The notes under the pieces are model-generated. The model worked only from the letters and a program-made list of their open reading frames with translations, made no database searches and was not told the DNA's origin. Of a stretch of DNA of 64,000 nt, positions 34,378-43,103 are shown in pieces (the first letter of the stretch is position 1; each line of letters starts with the position of its first letter). This stretch comes from Desmospora activa DSM 45169 (GTDB taxonomy: Bacteria > Bacillota > Bacilli > Thermoactinomycetales > DSM-45169), in NCBI RefSeq assembly GCF_003046315.1, contig NZ_PZZP01000001.1:1426001-1490000 (forward strand). Direction: 5' to 3'. Both the position numbers and the translations under genes were made by a program.

Positions 34378-35420
34378 CGTTTCCGATCCCCTTTATCGGA
34401 ATGTGCAGCCAATCGTTCCATATCGCGACGAACACTCCGCCAAACTTGCTTTGACACGACCAATGCTTCTTTTAAACGCCGGATCCGAGAAACAGGATGT
34501 TCACTCGTATCCACATGATTGGTATCTGTCCCGTATTGCAGACTGTTGCGTAACCGAAACTCCAAAAACGTATCCAACGCCTCCAACAGAGTATCCACCC
34601 GCTGTTGTGACCACTTCAGTGAACTTCCCACTTCCTGGATACGTCTGCGGGTGCATGTTTCATCGATCCCGAGAGCGAGTGACCACAACCGGAAAGCGTC
34701 CACCATCAAGAGGTAGCCCCCTTCTTTGATTGGAACCTTTCCGGCATGTTTTCCGTATCGCTCCCGGTAAAAGCCGCCCCAGGGGTTTAAGGGAGTGCGT
34801 GAGCGTCGATCCGACTCACGCCGCAAGATTTGTGGATGCTGCCTTGCCAAACGGATCAAATCGCGCCGCCATTTTTGCACCTTATCCGTCTCCCCTGCCA
34901 CCACACGGGCATCGGCTACAATCATCAGATAACGGGCATCATCACGGCTGCTACCCGTAACCCATCGATTCAACCGCTTATTCCAGGTGTCGGGATTACC
35001 TCGCCACAGGGCCTCCGACGCCATCACCCGACCAGGACAACGGGGGTAACCCGCTTGCTGCAACCCCTTTACTAAACGTTGAGAAAACGTAACAACAGTT
35101 TCCCGATCATCGTCTCCCAAAAAGAGAGCATGATCCTGATCAGTCCATAACGGCGCTTCTTTTCTGCCCGCACTCCCCATTACAAACCATACATACGAGG
35201 AAGGGACGGCAACACCATTTGCCTTCATGGTGGTTACCGCCCGCTTCCATACTTGTCGAAAGAGGTGATCATGCCCCTCCTGGAGAGAGTTTTGAATATC
35301 GCTCATCGCGACATCCTCATCCAAACATTGGCTTGCCCAAACGCCCCAATCGCGATGTTGCTTCAACCAAACATCGGGATCGTCAGTTTCAATCAGGGGC
35401 GGGGTTGGAGGTTGGCGCAT
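34374..35420 (-). CDS. DUF294 nucleotidyltransferase-like protein
   Basis: 348 residues. VWFVMGSAGRKEAPLWTDQDHALFLGDD is the GlnD/DUF294 nucleotidyltransferase core (GSxxR and the DxD-like TDQDHAL). An alpha-helical putative substrate-binding half follows (IKEGGYLLMVDAFRLWSLALG). No HD or ACT domain is present, so it is not a full GlnD. ATG 35420 follows GGAGGG; the open frame upstream overlaps amtB. Lying directly behind amtB it may have a nitrogen-related role (inference). Confidence 0.82.
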   Translation of the reverse strand: MRQPPTPPLIETDDPDVWLKQHRDWGVWASQCLDEDVAMSDIQNSLQEGHDHLFRQVWKRAVTTMKANGVAVPSSYVWFVMGSAGRKEAPLWTDQDHALFLGDDDRETVVTFSQRLVKGLQQAGYPRCPGRVMASEALWRGNPDTWNKRLNRWVTGSSRDDARYLMIVADARVVAGETDKVQKWRRDLIRLARQHPQILRRESDRRSRTPLNPWGGFYRERYGKHAGKVPIKEGGYLLMVDAFRLWSLALGIDETCTRRRIQEVGSSLKWSQQRVDTLLEALDTFLEFRLRNSLQYGTDTNHVDTSEHPVSRIRRLKEALVVSKQVWRSVRRDMERLAAHSDKGDRKR

Positions 35421-35436
35421 ACCTCTTCCCTCCGTT

Positions 35437-36720
35437 TCACACCGTCGGTCCTTGGGAGGATCCGGTTTCCTGCGCCATCTGTTCAGGATAGCCGTATGTG
35501 CCGTGCTCACTCAAGTCAAGACCCATCACTTCATCCTCTTCTGTGACACGCAGTCCCATCGTCTTATTCAAAATCCACAGAATGATAAAGCTTGTAACAC
35601 CCACAAATGCACCTGCTGCCAGTACACCTTCCGCCTGCACGATCAATTGGTGAATGCCGCCACCGTAGAAGAGGCCCGGCTGTCCAGTTTCTGTAATCTC
35701 CACCAGACGGGGAGATGCGAAAAAACCAGTGGACAAAGTTCCCCAGATCCCAGCAATACCATGAACCGAGAAAGCGTAAATGGGATCATCGATTCCTTTT
35801 TTCTCAAAGTAAACCGATGTAAAGACCGTCAATGAACCGGCGATCGCACCGACGATTACAGCCGCCCACGGTTCAACAAACGCACAAGCCGCCGTGATGG
35901 CCACCAGACCTGCCAATACACCATTCAACATCATCGGTACATCTGCTTTCCCCAGTGCCAACTTCACAGTACCCAAAGCAGCCAGGGCACCAGCGGCTGC
36001 TGCCAAATAAGTAGTCAATGCAACATATCCAAAAAATCCGTCTGCTACTGACAACGTGCTTCCGGGGTTAAAACCAAACCATCCCAGCCAAATGATGGCG
36101 ACACCCAATACCGTGTACACTTGGTTATGACCAGGAATCGCATTGGGTTTGCCATCACTGGTATATTTCCCGATTCGGGGGCCTAGCATCAGCGTAGCCA
36201 CAAGTGCGGCAACACCACCCGTCAAGTGAACCACCGTCGATCCGGCAAAATCTTGCTTACCAGCTTCAGCCAACCAACCACCATCACCCCAAATCCAATG
36301 AGCAACTACAGGATAGATGATAGCGGTAAACAGAATCCCAAAAATGATGTAAACACCCAACTTAGCCCGTTCAGCAAATCCGCCCCAAGCGATTGCCGCT
36401 GAAACCGCTGCAAACGCCATCTGGAATAGGAAGAAAATTTCTAGCGGAACCTCACCTTCCGCTTGCGGAAGATTGAGGAGCCAGCCAGAGGTACCCAAAA
36501 AGCCGTTTAAGCTGTCTCCAAATGCGATTCCATAACCGACTGCCCAGAAAACCAGGCCAACGAGCGAAAAGCTCAATAACTGTTTGCCGGCCACGTGACC
36601 CGCATTTTTCATTCGGGTGGAACCCGCTTCAAGCAATGCAAAACCTGCTTGCATAAAAATAACGAGGATAGCGGAAAGCATTACCCATAAAGCATCGATG
36701 GATAATAGAGCGTTTTCCAA
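35437..36720 (-). CDS. amtB: Ammonium transporter
   Basis: 427 residues, eleven predicted helices. LLEAGSTRMKNAGHVAGKQL, VVAHWIWGDGGWL (first pore His), AGSTVVHLTGGVAALVA and YAFSVHGIAGIWGTLSTGFF (second pore region) are Amt/MEP signatures. It moves ammonium across the membrane. TTG 36720 lies behind AGGTGAT. Two TnrA/GlnR boxes flank its promoter. No glnK (PII) gene follows, unlike nrgAB in Bacillus; a DUF294 gene takes that position. Confidence 0.95.
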   Translation of the reverse strand: MENALLSIDALWVMLSAILVIFMQAGFALLEAGSTRMKNAGHVAGKQLLSFSLVGLVFWAVGYGIAFGDSLNGFLGTSGWLLNLPQAEGEVPLEIFFLFQMAFAAVSAAIAWGGFAERAKLGVYIIFGILFTAIIYPVVAHWIWGDGGWLAEAGKQDFAGSTVVHLTGGVAALVATLMLGPRIGKYTSDGKPNAIPGHNQVYTVLGVAIIWLGWFGFNPGSTLSVADGFFGYVALTTYLAAAAGALAALGTVKLALGKADVPMMLNGVLAGLVAITAACAFVEPWAAVIVGAIAGSLTVFTSVYFEKKGIDDPIYAFSVHGIAGIWGTLSTGFFASPRLVEITETGQPGLFYGGGIHQLIVQAEGVLAAGAFVGVTSFIILWILNKTMGLRVTEEDEVMGLDLSEHGTYGYPEQMAQETGSSQGPTV

Positions 36721-36743
36721 AATGGATCACCTGACCTTTCACA

Positions 36744-36760
36744 TGTAAAATTACCTTACA
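36744..36760 (-). promoter_or_regulatory. TnrA/GlnR box downstream of the amtB promoter
   Basis: TGTAAAATTACCTTACA fits TGTnAn7TnACA exactly. It lies just past the expected start of transcription, where binding would repress. Confidence 0.8.
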
Positions 36761-36770
36761 TTTGCTATGT

Positions 36771-36800
36771 ATAATATCACGGACTTACAGTAGTGCGCAA
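36771..36800 (-). promoter_or_regulatory. amtB promoter
   Basis: On the - strand TTGCGC (36795-36800), 18 bp, TATTAT (36771-36776). The weak -35 fits an activator-dependent promoter. Confidence 0.6.
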
Positions 36801-36809
36801 TACCTATTT

Positions 36810-36826
36810 TGTTAATTTACCTAACA
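36810..36826 (-). promoter_or_regulatory. TnrA/GlnR box upstream of the amtB promoter
   Basis: TGTTAATTTACCTAACA is a second exact TGTnAn7TnACA match. Its centre is about 54 bp before the inferred start of transcription, close to the position from which TnrA activates nrgAB in Bacillus. Confidence 0.8.
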
Positions 36827-36854
36827 ACTATTGTCGGATTATGTGCGAAACCAT

Positions 36855-36878
36855 GAAAAAAGCCTCCAATCGGAGGCT
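36855..36878 (-). terminator. Terminator between dnaD and amtB
   Basis: Stem AGCCTCC/GGAGGCT with a 4-nt loop (36861-36878); on the - strand six T follow. Confidence 0.8.
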
Positions 36879-36911
36879 CCTCATCCCTCATATTTATTCA
36901 GTGCCCACTCA

Positions 36912-36942
36912 CCGATAAAATAAGGAAGCCGTGACGGCTTCC
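36912..36942 (-). terminator. Terminator directly after dnaD
   Basis: Stem GGAAGCCG/CGGCTTCC (36924-36942) with a 3-nt loop, followed on the - strand by TTATTTTAT. It sits 2 bp beyond the dnaD stop. Confidence 0.75.
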
Positions 36943-36944
36943 GC

Positions 36945-37673
36945 TTATCCTTGATTAACCCAATTGTAAAAGGGAAAAGGTGGGTTGTCCTCTGATCCCT
37001 TTTTGTCAGTGGATTGATACAACAACCCTTTATTGCGAAACTTACGGGAAAACTCCACCGCTTCCTCCGGCGTTTTTATTTGGTTGCGCTGCCACTCCAA
37101 CAAAATCCGGTCGATATAGCGACAACTCAACTTCTCACAAAATACCGCTTCCCGCAGTGCCGCTGCGATTAACGGTTCCGGATATCCGTCCTCATGTAAC
37201 CACTGTGTCAGCATCTCATATTCCATCGGTGACAACAGACGACCAAATTCCCGCTCAAACAGTTGAAACAGGTTATCATACGCTTCATCTGCGGCTTCAT
37301 CCGCTTCTTCGGGCTCCCGATCCAGGTATGATGCAGCCAATTGTTGCAGAAGCGGAGCCAATGAGTATCGCTCACTTCTCAACCCATCATGGCTCACTGT
37401 TTCCTCGATCGATAAAAACCCACCTCGGACCAATTTTTGCAGCCTTTGAACGATCTGTTCCGCTGAGACGCTCATCCGTTCCTCCAACTGGCTGACGGTG
37501 GGAAAGGGCGTCCCCTCCTTCTCTTGAAACACCAAGATATGCAGCAAGAGCATCACATCCCCCTCCGTCAATCCCAACCGCCGGTATTCCGTAAACAACA
37601 TCACCGGAACCGAAATCGAACCCTGGTGCAACATGTCTACGAGCGCGGCGTGCGGCGACCATTTATGGTCCAT
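36945..37673 (-). CDS. dnaD: DnaD-family replication protein
   Basis: 242 residues. N-terminal winged helix (LLHILVFQEKEGTPFPTVSQLEERM ... IVQRLQKLVRGGFLSI), an acidic linker, and the C-terminal DnaD-like domain (LFERFG-type LFEREFGRLLSPMEYEMLTQWL ... YIDRILLEWQRNQIKT, with the YxxxIxxxW motif). DnaD helps load the helicase at replication restart and initiation. ATG 37673 is behind GAGGTGG. Synteny asnS-dnaD matches Bacillus. Confidence 0.92.
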   Translation of the reverse strand: MDHKWSPHAALVDMLHQGSISVPVMLFTEYRRLGLTEGDVMLLLHILVFQEKEGTPFPTVSQLEERMSVSAEQIVQRLQKLVRGGFLSIEETVSHDGLRSERYSLAPLLQQLAASYLDREPEEADEAADEAYDNLFQLFEREFGRLLSPMEYEMLTQWLHEDGYPEPLIAAALREAVFCEKLSCRYIDRILLEWQRNQIKTPEEAVEFSRKFRNKGLLYQSTDKKGSEDNPPFPFYNWVNQG

Positions 37674-37738
37674 TGGCATCCACCTCATTTTTTACTATAT
37701 CAACCACCTCATATGAAAAAAAGACTTGAAAAAGCGGC

Positions 37739-37765
37739 AAAAACCCCGGTGACTTCTCACCGAGG
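37739..37765 (-). terminator. asnS terminator
   Basis: CCTCGGTGA pairs with TCACCGGGG around a 4-nt loop (one mismatch) and is followed on the - strand by TTTTT, about 20 bp past the asnS stop. Confidence 0.8.
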
Positions 37766-37787
37766 CTTAAAAGCACAGAGGTGGTGA

Positions 37788-39077
37788 TCAGGGGTAGAGT
37801 CGGTTCAGCATCCGGGGAAATGGGATCGTTTCCCTGACGTGCTCCAATCCACAAATCCAAGCGACGGTTCGTTCCAACCCCAGCCCGAAGCCCGAATGAG
37901 GGACACTGCCGTATTTACGCAAATCCAAGTACCAAGCATAATCATCTTGAGAAAGCTGATGTTCTTGGAAACGCTGTTTCAGCAGTGCTGGATCATCTAT
38001 CCGCTGACCGCCTCCGATAATCTCCCCATATCCCTCAGGTGCGATCAAATCGGCGCAAAGTACCACTTCCTGCCGTTCGGGATCCGGTTTCATATAAAAC
38101 GCTTTAATCGTTGTCGGATAATGCGTAATAAACACCGGTCGGTCAAAGCTTTCCGCAATCTTCGTTTCATGGGGAGCGCCAAAGTCTTCCCCCCACTCAA
38201 ATTCAAACCCTTCCCGCTTGAGCAACTCCACCGCCTCATCATAAGTAATGCGCGGGAAGGGTCCCTTTACATTCGCCAGTGCGGTTGTGTCACGCCCTAA
38301 CGTCTTCAGTTCGTCGGCACAATTTTGGAGAACAGATTGTATTACATGGGTCAAAAGGGCTTCCTGCACCTCTAAGCTTTGGACATGATCGACAAAAGCC
38401 ATTTCCGGTTCTATCATCCAAAACTCGATCAGATGGCGACGCGTTTTCGATTTTTCTGCACGAAAGGTCGGACCAAAGGAATACACCCGTCCCAAGGCCA
38501 TCGCAGTCGCTTCCATATACAACTGACCGCTCTGCGTCAGATAAGCGTCTTCATCAAAATACTTGGTATGAAATAGATTTGTCGTACCCTCACAAGAAGA
38601 CGAAGTCAGCACAGGCGGATCTACCTGCGTAAATCCTTCACCATCCAACCAGGCTCGAATTTGACGAATAATTTCTGCACGGATCCGTAAGATCGCCCGT
38701 TGACGGGGAGAGCGAATCCACAAGTGCCGATGATCCATCAAAAACTCAACCCCGTGCTCTTTTAACGCGATCGGATATTCCTCAGCGGACTGGATCACCT
38801 CCAACCCGGTCACATCCAACTCATAGCCGGTAGGAGCCCGTTCATCGGCACGAACGGTTCCTTCCACGTATAAGGAGCTCTCTTGCGGCAAATCTTTTGC
38901 CTGTTGCCATACTTCTGTATCCACCAGCTTCTTCAGCATCACACCCTGAACCACACCGGTTCCATCGCGCAATTGCAGAAAAAGAATTTTTCCGCTTGAA
39001 CGTTTATTATAAAGCCATGCGCCCAGCTTCACTTTTTCTCCTACATGGGCGGAAAGTTTACTTATGGTCGTCAGCAC
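37788..39077 (-). CDS. asnS: Asparagine-tRNA ligase
   Basis: 429 residues, class IIb synthetase. An N-terminal OB-fold anticodon domain ([27 protein letters not shown]), motif 2 ([22 protein letters not shown]) and motif 3 ([27 protein letters not shown]). AsnS is favoured over AspS by the short length and lack of the bacterial GAD insert. GTG 39077 follows GGGGG. A sigma-A promoter lies 33 bp upstream. I found no T-box. Confidence 0.93.
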   Translation of the reverse strand: MLTTISKLSAHVGEKVKLGAWLYNKRSSGKILFLQLRDGTGVVQGVMLKKLVDTEVWQQAKDLPQESSLYVEGTVRADERAPTGYELDVTGLEVIQSAEEYPIALKEHGVEFLMDHRHLWIRSPRQRAILRIRAEIIRQIRAWLDGEGFTQVDPPVLTSSSCEGTTNLFHTKYFDEDAYLTQSGQLYMEATAMALGRVYSFGPTFRAEKSKTRRHLIEFWMIEPEMAFVDHVQSLEVQEALLTHVIQSVLQNCADELKTLGRDTTALANVKGPFPRITYDEAVELLKREGFEFEWGEDFGAPHETKIAESFDRPVFITHYPTTIKAFYMKPDPERQEVVLCADLIAPEGYGEIIGGGQRIDDPALLKQRFQEHQLSQDDYAWYLDLRKYGSVPHSGFGLGLERTVAWICGLEHVRETIPFPRMLNRLYP

Positions 39078-39109
39078 AATACAACCCCCATCCGTTTGTT
39101 GACTTGTCC

Positions 39110-39138
39110 ATTATACCCCTGGAAAAAAATCGGGTCAA
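39110..39138 (-). promoter_or_regulatory. Sigma-A promoter of asnS
   Basis: On the - strand TTGACC (39133-39138), 17 bp, TATAAT (39110-39115). Confidence 0.8.
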
Positions 39139-39425
39139 CGGAACCGAATCCCTTTGCGAGGGATCGCCACGCTACTCATCAGGGTAGCTCAAGCCCATCA
39201 CTTATACCCTATTACATACGTCATCCTGCTCTTAAGCGTATAACTTCCTTGCCATGGTGGCGAGGGATTGAAAAAAGGCGGGAATGGTTTGTTTTACAAA
39301 CTTGTTTACGATTTCACTTTGTCATTTCACTTTGATATCACCCTTGAATCCTTCCCCCCCTGTTAAATAGTGGTTAAGATGGTCAAACGATTATTTCCCG
39401 ATCATATTGATTTCCTTGTATAACA
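39139..39425. other. Intergenic, no gene seen
   Basis: Between the asnS promoter and the SDR terminator. It holds a small hairpin ATCCCT/AGGGAT near 39149-39162 and a short direct repeat ATTTCACTTTG near 39308-39335. No coding or RNA gene is evident and no T-box consensus is present. Confidence 0.5.
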
Positions 39426-39483
39426 AAAAAACCTCTCATGTGAGGGTTTAACAAGAAAAGGCAGCTGATATTTGTCAGCAGCC
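39424..39483 (-). terminator. Two hairpins ending the SDR gene
   Basis: GGCAGCTGA ... TCAGCAGCC (39460-39483) and AACCTCTCA/TGAGGGTT (39429-39448), the latter followed on the - strand by seven T. Together they end the gene at 39515. Confidence 0.7.
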
Positions 39484-39514
39484 TTAAGGAACTGATTGAA
39501 CACCATTCTTCTTT

Positions 39515-40378
39515 TTAAGAGATCTCACTTACAAGTTGACTCAGGGCTTTGTCAATTGGCGTTGCCGGGCGGCCGAGCAGCTTTTCAAAATCATGACTCT
39601 CGATCTCCAGGCCACCTTCTCGAATTCCTTTTTGGATCTCTACAAGAAACGGGATGACGGAATCCGGAACGCCAGCATTTTTCATGATATCTGAATAGGT
39701 GGCATCGTTCACCTGCTGCACGGGAACTTCCCTGTCCAAAACCACGCTGAGTGTAGATGCAAATTCATCCTGGGTCAACAGCTTGCCAGACAACTCATAG
39801 ATCGTATTCTCGTGACCGTCCCCCGCCAGTACGGCTGCCGCCGCTTCCGCATAATCTTGCCTTAGAGCCCAGCCCACCTTTCCAGATCCCGCAGACGTCA
39901 CCCAGGGTGTTCCTGCTAGCACACCTTGAATGCTCGCTGTCTCGTTTTCCAGGTACCAGTTATTACGCAGGAACGAATAAGGAATACCGGTTTTCAAAAT
40001 CGCTTTTTCCGTAGCTCGGTGTGGTGGAGCAAGGAACATCTTGCTTTCACTTGCATTCCCCAAGCTTGTATAAGCGATGAAGCTGACTTTGGCACGGGCA
40101 GCTGCTTCAACCGCATTCGTATGCTGACGAATTCTGGTCTCGTTGTCCCCGTCCGCAGAAATGATCAACAATCGGTCAATACCAGCAAAGGCTGTATCCA
40201 GGGTATCCGGACGATCAAAGTCTCCTTGGCGAACCTCTACTCCCCGAGTGCGAAAACTTTCTGCTTTCTCCGGATTACGAACACTGACAGCCAGCAGACT
40301 CACTGGTACCGATTCAAATAGCGCCTCTACAACTTTCGTTCCCAGCTTCCCTGTTGCACCAGTAACCAATATTTTCAT
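39515..40378 (-). CDS. NmrA/QOR2-type NAD(P)H oxidoreductase (SDR)
   Basis: 287 residues. KILVTGATGKLGTKVVEAL is the NAD(P) site; GDFDRPDTLDTAFAGIDRLLIISADGD and AYTSLGNA follow; the rest matches the atypical SDR5 (YtfG/QorB-like) group that reduces quinones or senses NAD(P)H. ATG 40378; the track upstream has no better site. It stands alone between terminators under a strong promoter with a palindromic operator, so induction by an electrophile- or redox-sensing HxlR-type regulator is likely (inference); that regulator is not next to it. Confidence 0.88.
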   Translation of the reverse strand: MKILVTGATGKLGTKVVEALFESVPVSLLAVSVRNPEKAESFRTRGVEVRQGDFDRPDTLDTAFAGIDRLLIISADGDNETRIRQHTNAVEAAARAKVSFIAYTSLGNASESKMFLAPPHRATEKAILKTGIPYSFLRNNWYLENETASIQGVLAGTPWVTSAGSGKVGWALRQDYAEAAAAVLAGDGHENTIYELSGKLLTQDEFASTLSVVLDREVPVQQVNDATYSDIMKNAGVPDSVIPFLVEIQKGIREGGLEIESHDFEKLLGRPATPIDKALSQLVSEIS

Positions 40379-40505
40379 GTAAATTACCGACAGGAGACTC
40401 ACCAATTCATTGGCGTAGAGGAATCGACGTTGTTCGGCACCCTCTTGTGGGGATGCTTAGAACAACCCTTGTTTCTCCTGTCATGCCTCCTTTCTAAAAA
40501 GTGAT

Positions 40506-40541
40506 GTAACAATTATAGTTACAACAAATACCGTATGTCAA
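40506..40541 (-). promoter_or_regulatory. Strong promoter with palindromic operator before the SDR gene
   Basis: On the - strand TTGACA (40536-40541), 18 bp, TATAAT (40512-40517). The palindrome GTAACaattataGTTAC (40506-40522) covers the -10, an ideal repressor site. Confidence 0.75.
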
Positions 40542-40603
40542 CAATCAAAAATCAACTTTTTATTTCTCCCTACTCTCTTTCTGCTCTAATCGTCCCCCGG
40601 CCA

Positions 40604-40636
40604 AAACAAAAAACCCTCTCAGATGAGAGGGTTTTT
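40604..40636 (-). terminator. glnA terminator
   Basis: AAACCCTCTC/GAGAGGGTTT with a 4-nt loop (40611-40634), followed on the - strand by TTTTGTTTTGG. It lies 12 bp past the glnA stop. Confidence 0.88.
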
Positions 40637-40647
40637 ACAAATGGTGA

Positions 40648-41985
40648 TTAATAGAGGGAGATGTATTGATCCCGCTCCCACGGATGGACTTGCGTGCGGA
40701 ACATATCCCATTCGATTTCCTTTGCTTCAACGAAGTGAGCCAAAGCGTGCTCACCCAGAGCTTCGCGAATCACTGGATCGCTTTGCAGTGCATCCAGCGC
40801 TACTTTCAAGTTGGCCGGCAAGCTTTCGATCCCTGCTGCTTCGCGCTCGTTCTCGTCCATGATGTAGATGTTGCGATCGGTCGCCTTCGGTGCTTCCAGT
40901 TTGTTTTTGATTCCGTCCAAACCGGCTTTCAGCATTACAGCCAAGGCCAGATACGGGTTGGAGGACGGGTCCGGACTACGCACTTCGATCCGAGTGGAAA
41001 GACCACGGGAAGCCGGAACACGTACCAACGGACTGCGGTTTTTCGGAGACCATGCTACATAGCAAGGTGCTTCAAAGCCAGGAACCAAGCGCTTATAAGA
41101 GTTGACCAGCGGGTTGGTAACGGCAGTAAATGCTTTAGCATGCTTTAGAACTCCGGCCAAGTAATGACGAGCGGTTGTGGAGAGACCCAGCTCATCGGAC
41201 TCATCAAAAAATGCATTCTCTTTTCCGCGGAATAACGATTGATGTGTATGCATGCCGGAACCGTTTACACCGAACAACGGCTTTGGCATAAAGGTAGCAT
41301 GAAGGCCGTATTGACGGGCGATATTTTTTACCACCAGCTTAAAGATTTGGATGTTGTCGGCGGCAGTCACAGCGTTAGCATATTTAAAGTCGATCTCATG
41401 CTGACCTGGGGCCACTTCGTGGTGAGAAGCTTCCACTTCAAAGCCCATTTTGTCCAGGGTGACCACGATATCGCGACGGCAGTTCTCACCCAAATCCAAG
41501 GGAGCAAGATCAAAGTATCCGCCCTGATCGTTCAAATTCAGAGTCGGTTCACCTTTTTCATTGGTCTTAAACAGGAAAAACTCTGGCTCAGGACCAACGT
41601 TAAAAGCGCTGAAGCCCAATTCTTCCGCTTCTTTCAACACCTTTTTCAAAATCCCGCGCGGATCACCTGCAAAGGGAGTACCATCCGGCATGTACACATC
41701 ACACACCAAACCGGCTACCTTACCTGATTCCCCACCCCAAGGGTAGATCACCCATGTGTCCGGGTCGGGATAGAGGTACATATCGGATTCTTCAATCCGT
41801 ACAAACCCTTCAATCGAGGACCCATCAAACATCAATTTGTTGTCAAGCGCTTTCTCCAATTGACTTGTCGGGATTTCCACGTTTTTAATGGTCCCCAGGA
41901 GATCGGTAAATTGCAGACGGATGTATTGCACATCGTTTTCTTTGACGGAGCGCAGGATGTCTTCCTTGGTCAGACCTTTGGCCAT
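40648..41985 (-). CDS. glnA: Glutamine synthetase, type I
   Basis: 445 residues, the short GS I-alpha form of Bacillus. [44 protein letters not shown], the ATP loop [27 protein letters not shown] and [16 protein letters not shown] are present; the adenylylation tyrosine region of GS I-beta is absent. It makes glutamine from glutamate, ammonium and ATP. ATG 41985 is behind GGAAGGGAG. Co-transcribed with glnR. Confidence 0.97.
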   Translation of the reverse strand: MAKGLTKEDILRSVKENDVQYIRLQFTDLLGTIKNVEIPTSQLEKALDNKLMFDGSSIEGFVRIEESDMYLYPDPDTWVIYPWGGESGKVAGLVCDVYMPDGTPFAGDPRGILKKVLKEAEELGFSAFNVGPEPEFFLFKTNEKGEPTLNLNDQGGYFDLAPLDLGENCRRDIVVTLDKMGFEVEASHHEVAPGQHEIDFKYANAVTAADNIQIFKLVVKNIARQYGLHATFMPKPLFGVNGSGMHTHQSLFRGKENAFFDESDELGLSTTARHYLAGVLKHAKAFTAVTNPLVNSYKRLVPGFEAPCYVAWSPKNRSPLVRVPASRGLSTRIEVRSPDPSSNPYLALAVMLKAGLDGIKNKLEAPKATDRNIYIMDENEREAAGIESLPANLKVALDALQSDPVIREALGEHALAHFVEAKEIEWDMFRTQVHPWERDQYISLY

Positions 41986-42018
41986 TCGTTCTCGTCTCCC
42001 TTCCAAGTGGTAAAAATA

Positions 42019-42411
42019 TTAATGCAAGAAGCGGGACAAATCACCCTGGGTTAGGTGGCCCTGATTGGGGCGCGTGGTCAACTCGGTCAACTGCCGCTTC
42101 AAGAGCTTGCGCAATTCAGCGTCAGACATATCCGGTTTTTTGGCCGGAGCAGCAACCTCTTGTTCAGCTTTTTTGCCGGTTAACACTTCCTTGACCCCGG
42201 CGATGTTGATCCCCTTCTCCATCAATGACTTAATATGAAGCAAGCGATCCACATCATTAAAGGAGAATAACCGCTGATTTCCGCGGGTACGAGCCGGTTT
42301 AATCAATTCCTGTTGCTCGTAGTAGCGCACCTGCCTCGGAGTGAGCTCCGTCAATTTTGTAATCGTGCCCATAGAAAAAAGAGGCATGTTACGACGGATA
42401 TCATCGCGCAT
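42019..42411 (-). CDS. glnR: MerR-type nitrogen repressor GlnR
   Basis: 130 residues. MPLFSMGTITKLTELTPRQVRYYEQQELIKPARTRGNQRLFSFNDVDRLL is the MerR winged helix; the C-terminal RQGDxSRFxH-like end HLTQGDLSRFLH is the segment by which feedback-inhibited GlnA activates GlnR. ATG 42411 lies behind GGGAGGAGG; the open frame upstream covers the promoter and is not coding. It should repress glnRA and control other TGTnAn7TnACA sites, including amtB. Confidence 0.95.
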   Translation of the reverse strand: MRDDIRRNMPLFSMGTITKLTELTPRQVRYYEQQELIKPARTRGNQRLFSFNDVDRLLHIKSLMEKGINIAGVKEVLTGKKAEQEVAAPAKKPDMSDAELRKLLKRQLTELTTRPNQGHLTQGDLSRFLH

Positions 42412-42442
42412 CGGCAGTGCCTCCTCCCTTTTGGTTTCTTCC

Positions 42443-42492
42443 ATTGTAAATATGTTAACTTTCATTGTCAACCCGTGTAAGTAATTTTAACA
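42443..42492 (-). promoter_or_regulatory. glnRA promoter with GlnR box
   Basis: On the - strand TTGACA (42466-42471), 17 bp, TACAAT (42443-42448). TGTAAGTAATTTTAACA (42476-42492) is an exact TGTnAn7TnACA box centred near -48. A weaker half-match, TGTTAACTTTCATTGTC, covers the spacer, so two operators are likely as in Bacillus glnRA. Confidence 0.82.
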
Positions 42493-42556
42493 CATTATAT
42501 TATTTGCGAGGTAAAAACTCCTAGCTTCAGTACCCCAAACTTAAAGCTGCAATTGC

Positions 42557-42595
42557 GGGAAGCGGGGGAGAAAGGATCTTCCTCCCCCGCTTCCC
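42557..42595. terminator. Long GC-rich hairpin between the ynbB/DUF456 unit and glnR
   Basis: Perfect 14-bp arms GGGAAGCGGGGGAG and CTCCCCCGCTTCCC around an 11-nt loop, 8 bp past the DUF456 stop. The T run is on the + side, but the position indicates a terminator for the hflX-ynbB-DUF456 unit. Confidence 0.7.
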
Positions 42596-42602
42596 TTTAT
42601 AC

Positions 42603-43103
42603 TTAAACCATCAGGATAATAAACCAGATAATAAGGCCCGCCATCAACAAACCTTTGACAAATACTCCCCCCAGAAAACCGACCAGCGTACCGAATCCGA
42701 TTTTGATGGCTTGTTCCGCCGGTTTGCCCTGAATCAACTCCACCAACACCACTGCCAGCACCGGACCGAACAGCAAGCCGATCAAACCCATACCAAAAGG
42801 GGCCAACAGCATGGTAAAACCGATCGCTCCCAGCACGGAAGCCAAGATGGACACATTGGAGCCCCCATACGTTTTCGCGGCAATGCCACCGGCGATGTAA
42901 TCCACCGCAAAGGATGCCAGGGTGATCAATGCCGCCGCCACCCAAAACGACATCGTAAGCGCATCGGGATTTACAAGGAAATGGGCAATACCAAACCCGG
43001 CCAACAACATCGGAGTATCCGGCAGGAAGGGAATAAACAGACCCGCAAATCCGATCATAAAACTGAGGACGATCAGCAACCACCATAAGAGTTCCACTGT
43101 CAC
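42603..43103 (-). CDS. DUF456 membrane protein
   Basis: 166 residues, about five hydrophobic helices, with glycine-rich GFAGLFIPFLPDTPMLLAG at the start and GMGLIGLLFGPVLAVVLVELIQGK near the middle, the DUF456 signatures. Function unknown. GTG 43103 follows AGGTGA and overlaps the ynbB stop by 4 bp. Confidence 0.85.
   Translation of the reverse strand: MTVELLWWLLIVLSFMIGFAGLFIPFLPDTPMLLAGFGIAHFLVNPDALTMSFWVAAALITLASFAVDYIAGGIAAKTYGGSNVSILASVLGAIGFTMLLAPFGMGLIGLLFGPVLAVVLVELIQGKPAEQAIKIGFGTLVGFLGGVFVKGLLMAGLIIWFIILMV

Noticed and set aside
39078-39425. Possible T-box leader of asnS
   Set aside because: The AGGGTGGnACCGCG core is absent on the - strand, and a sigma-A promoter lies only 33 bp before the gene.
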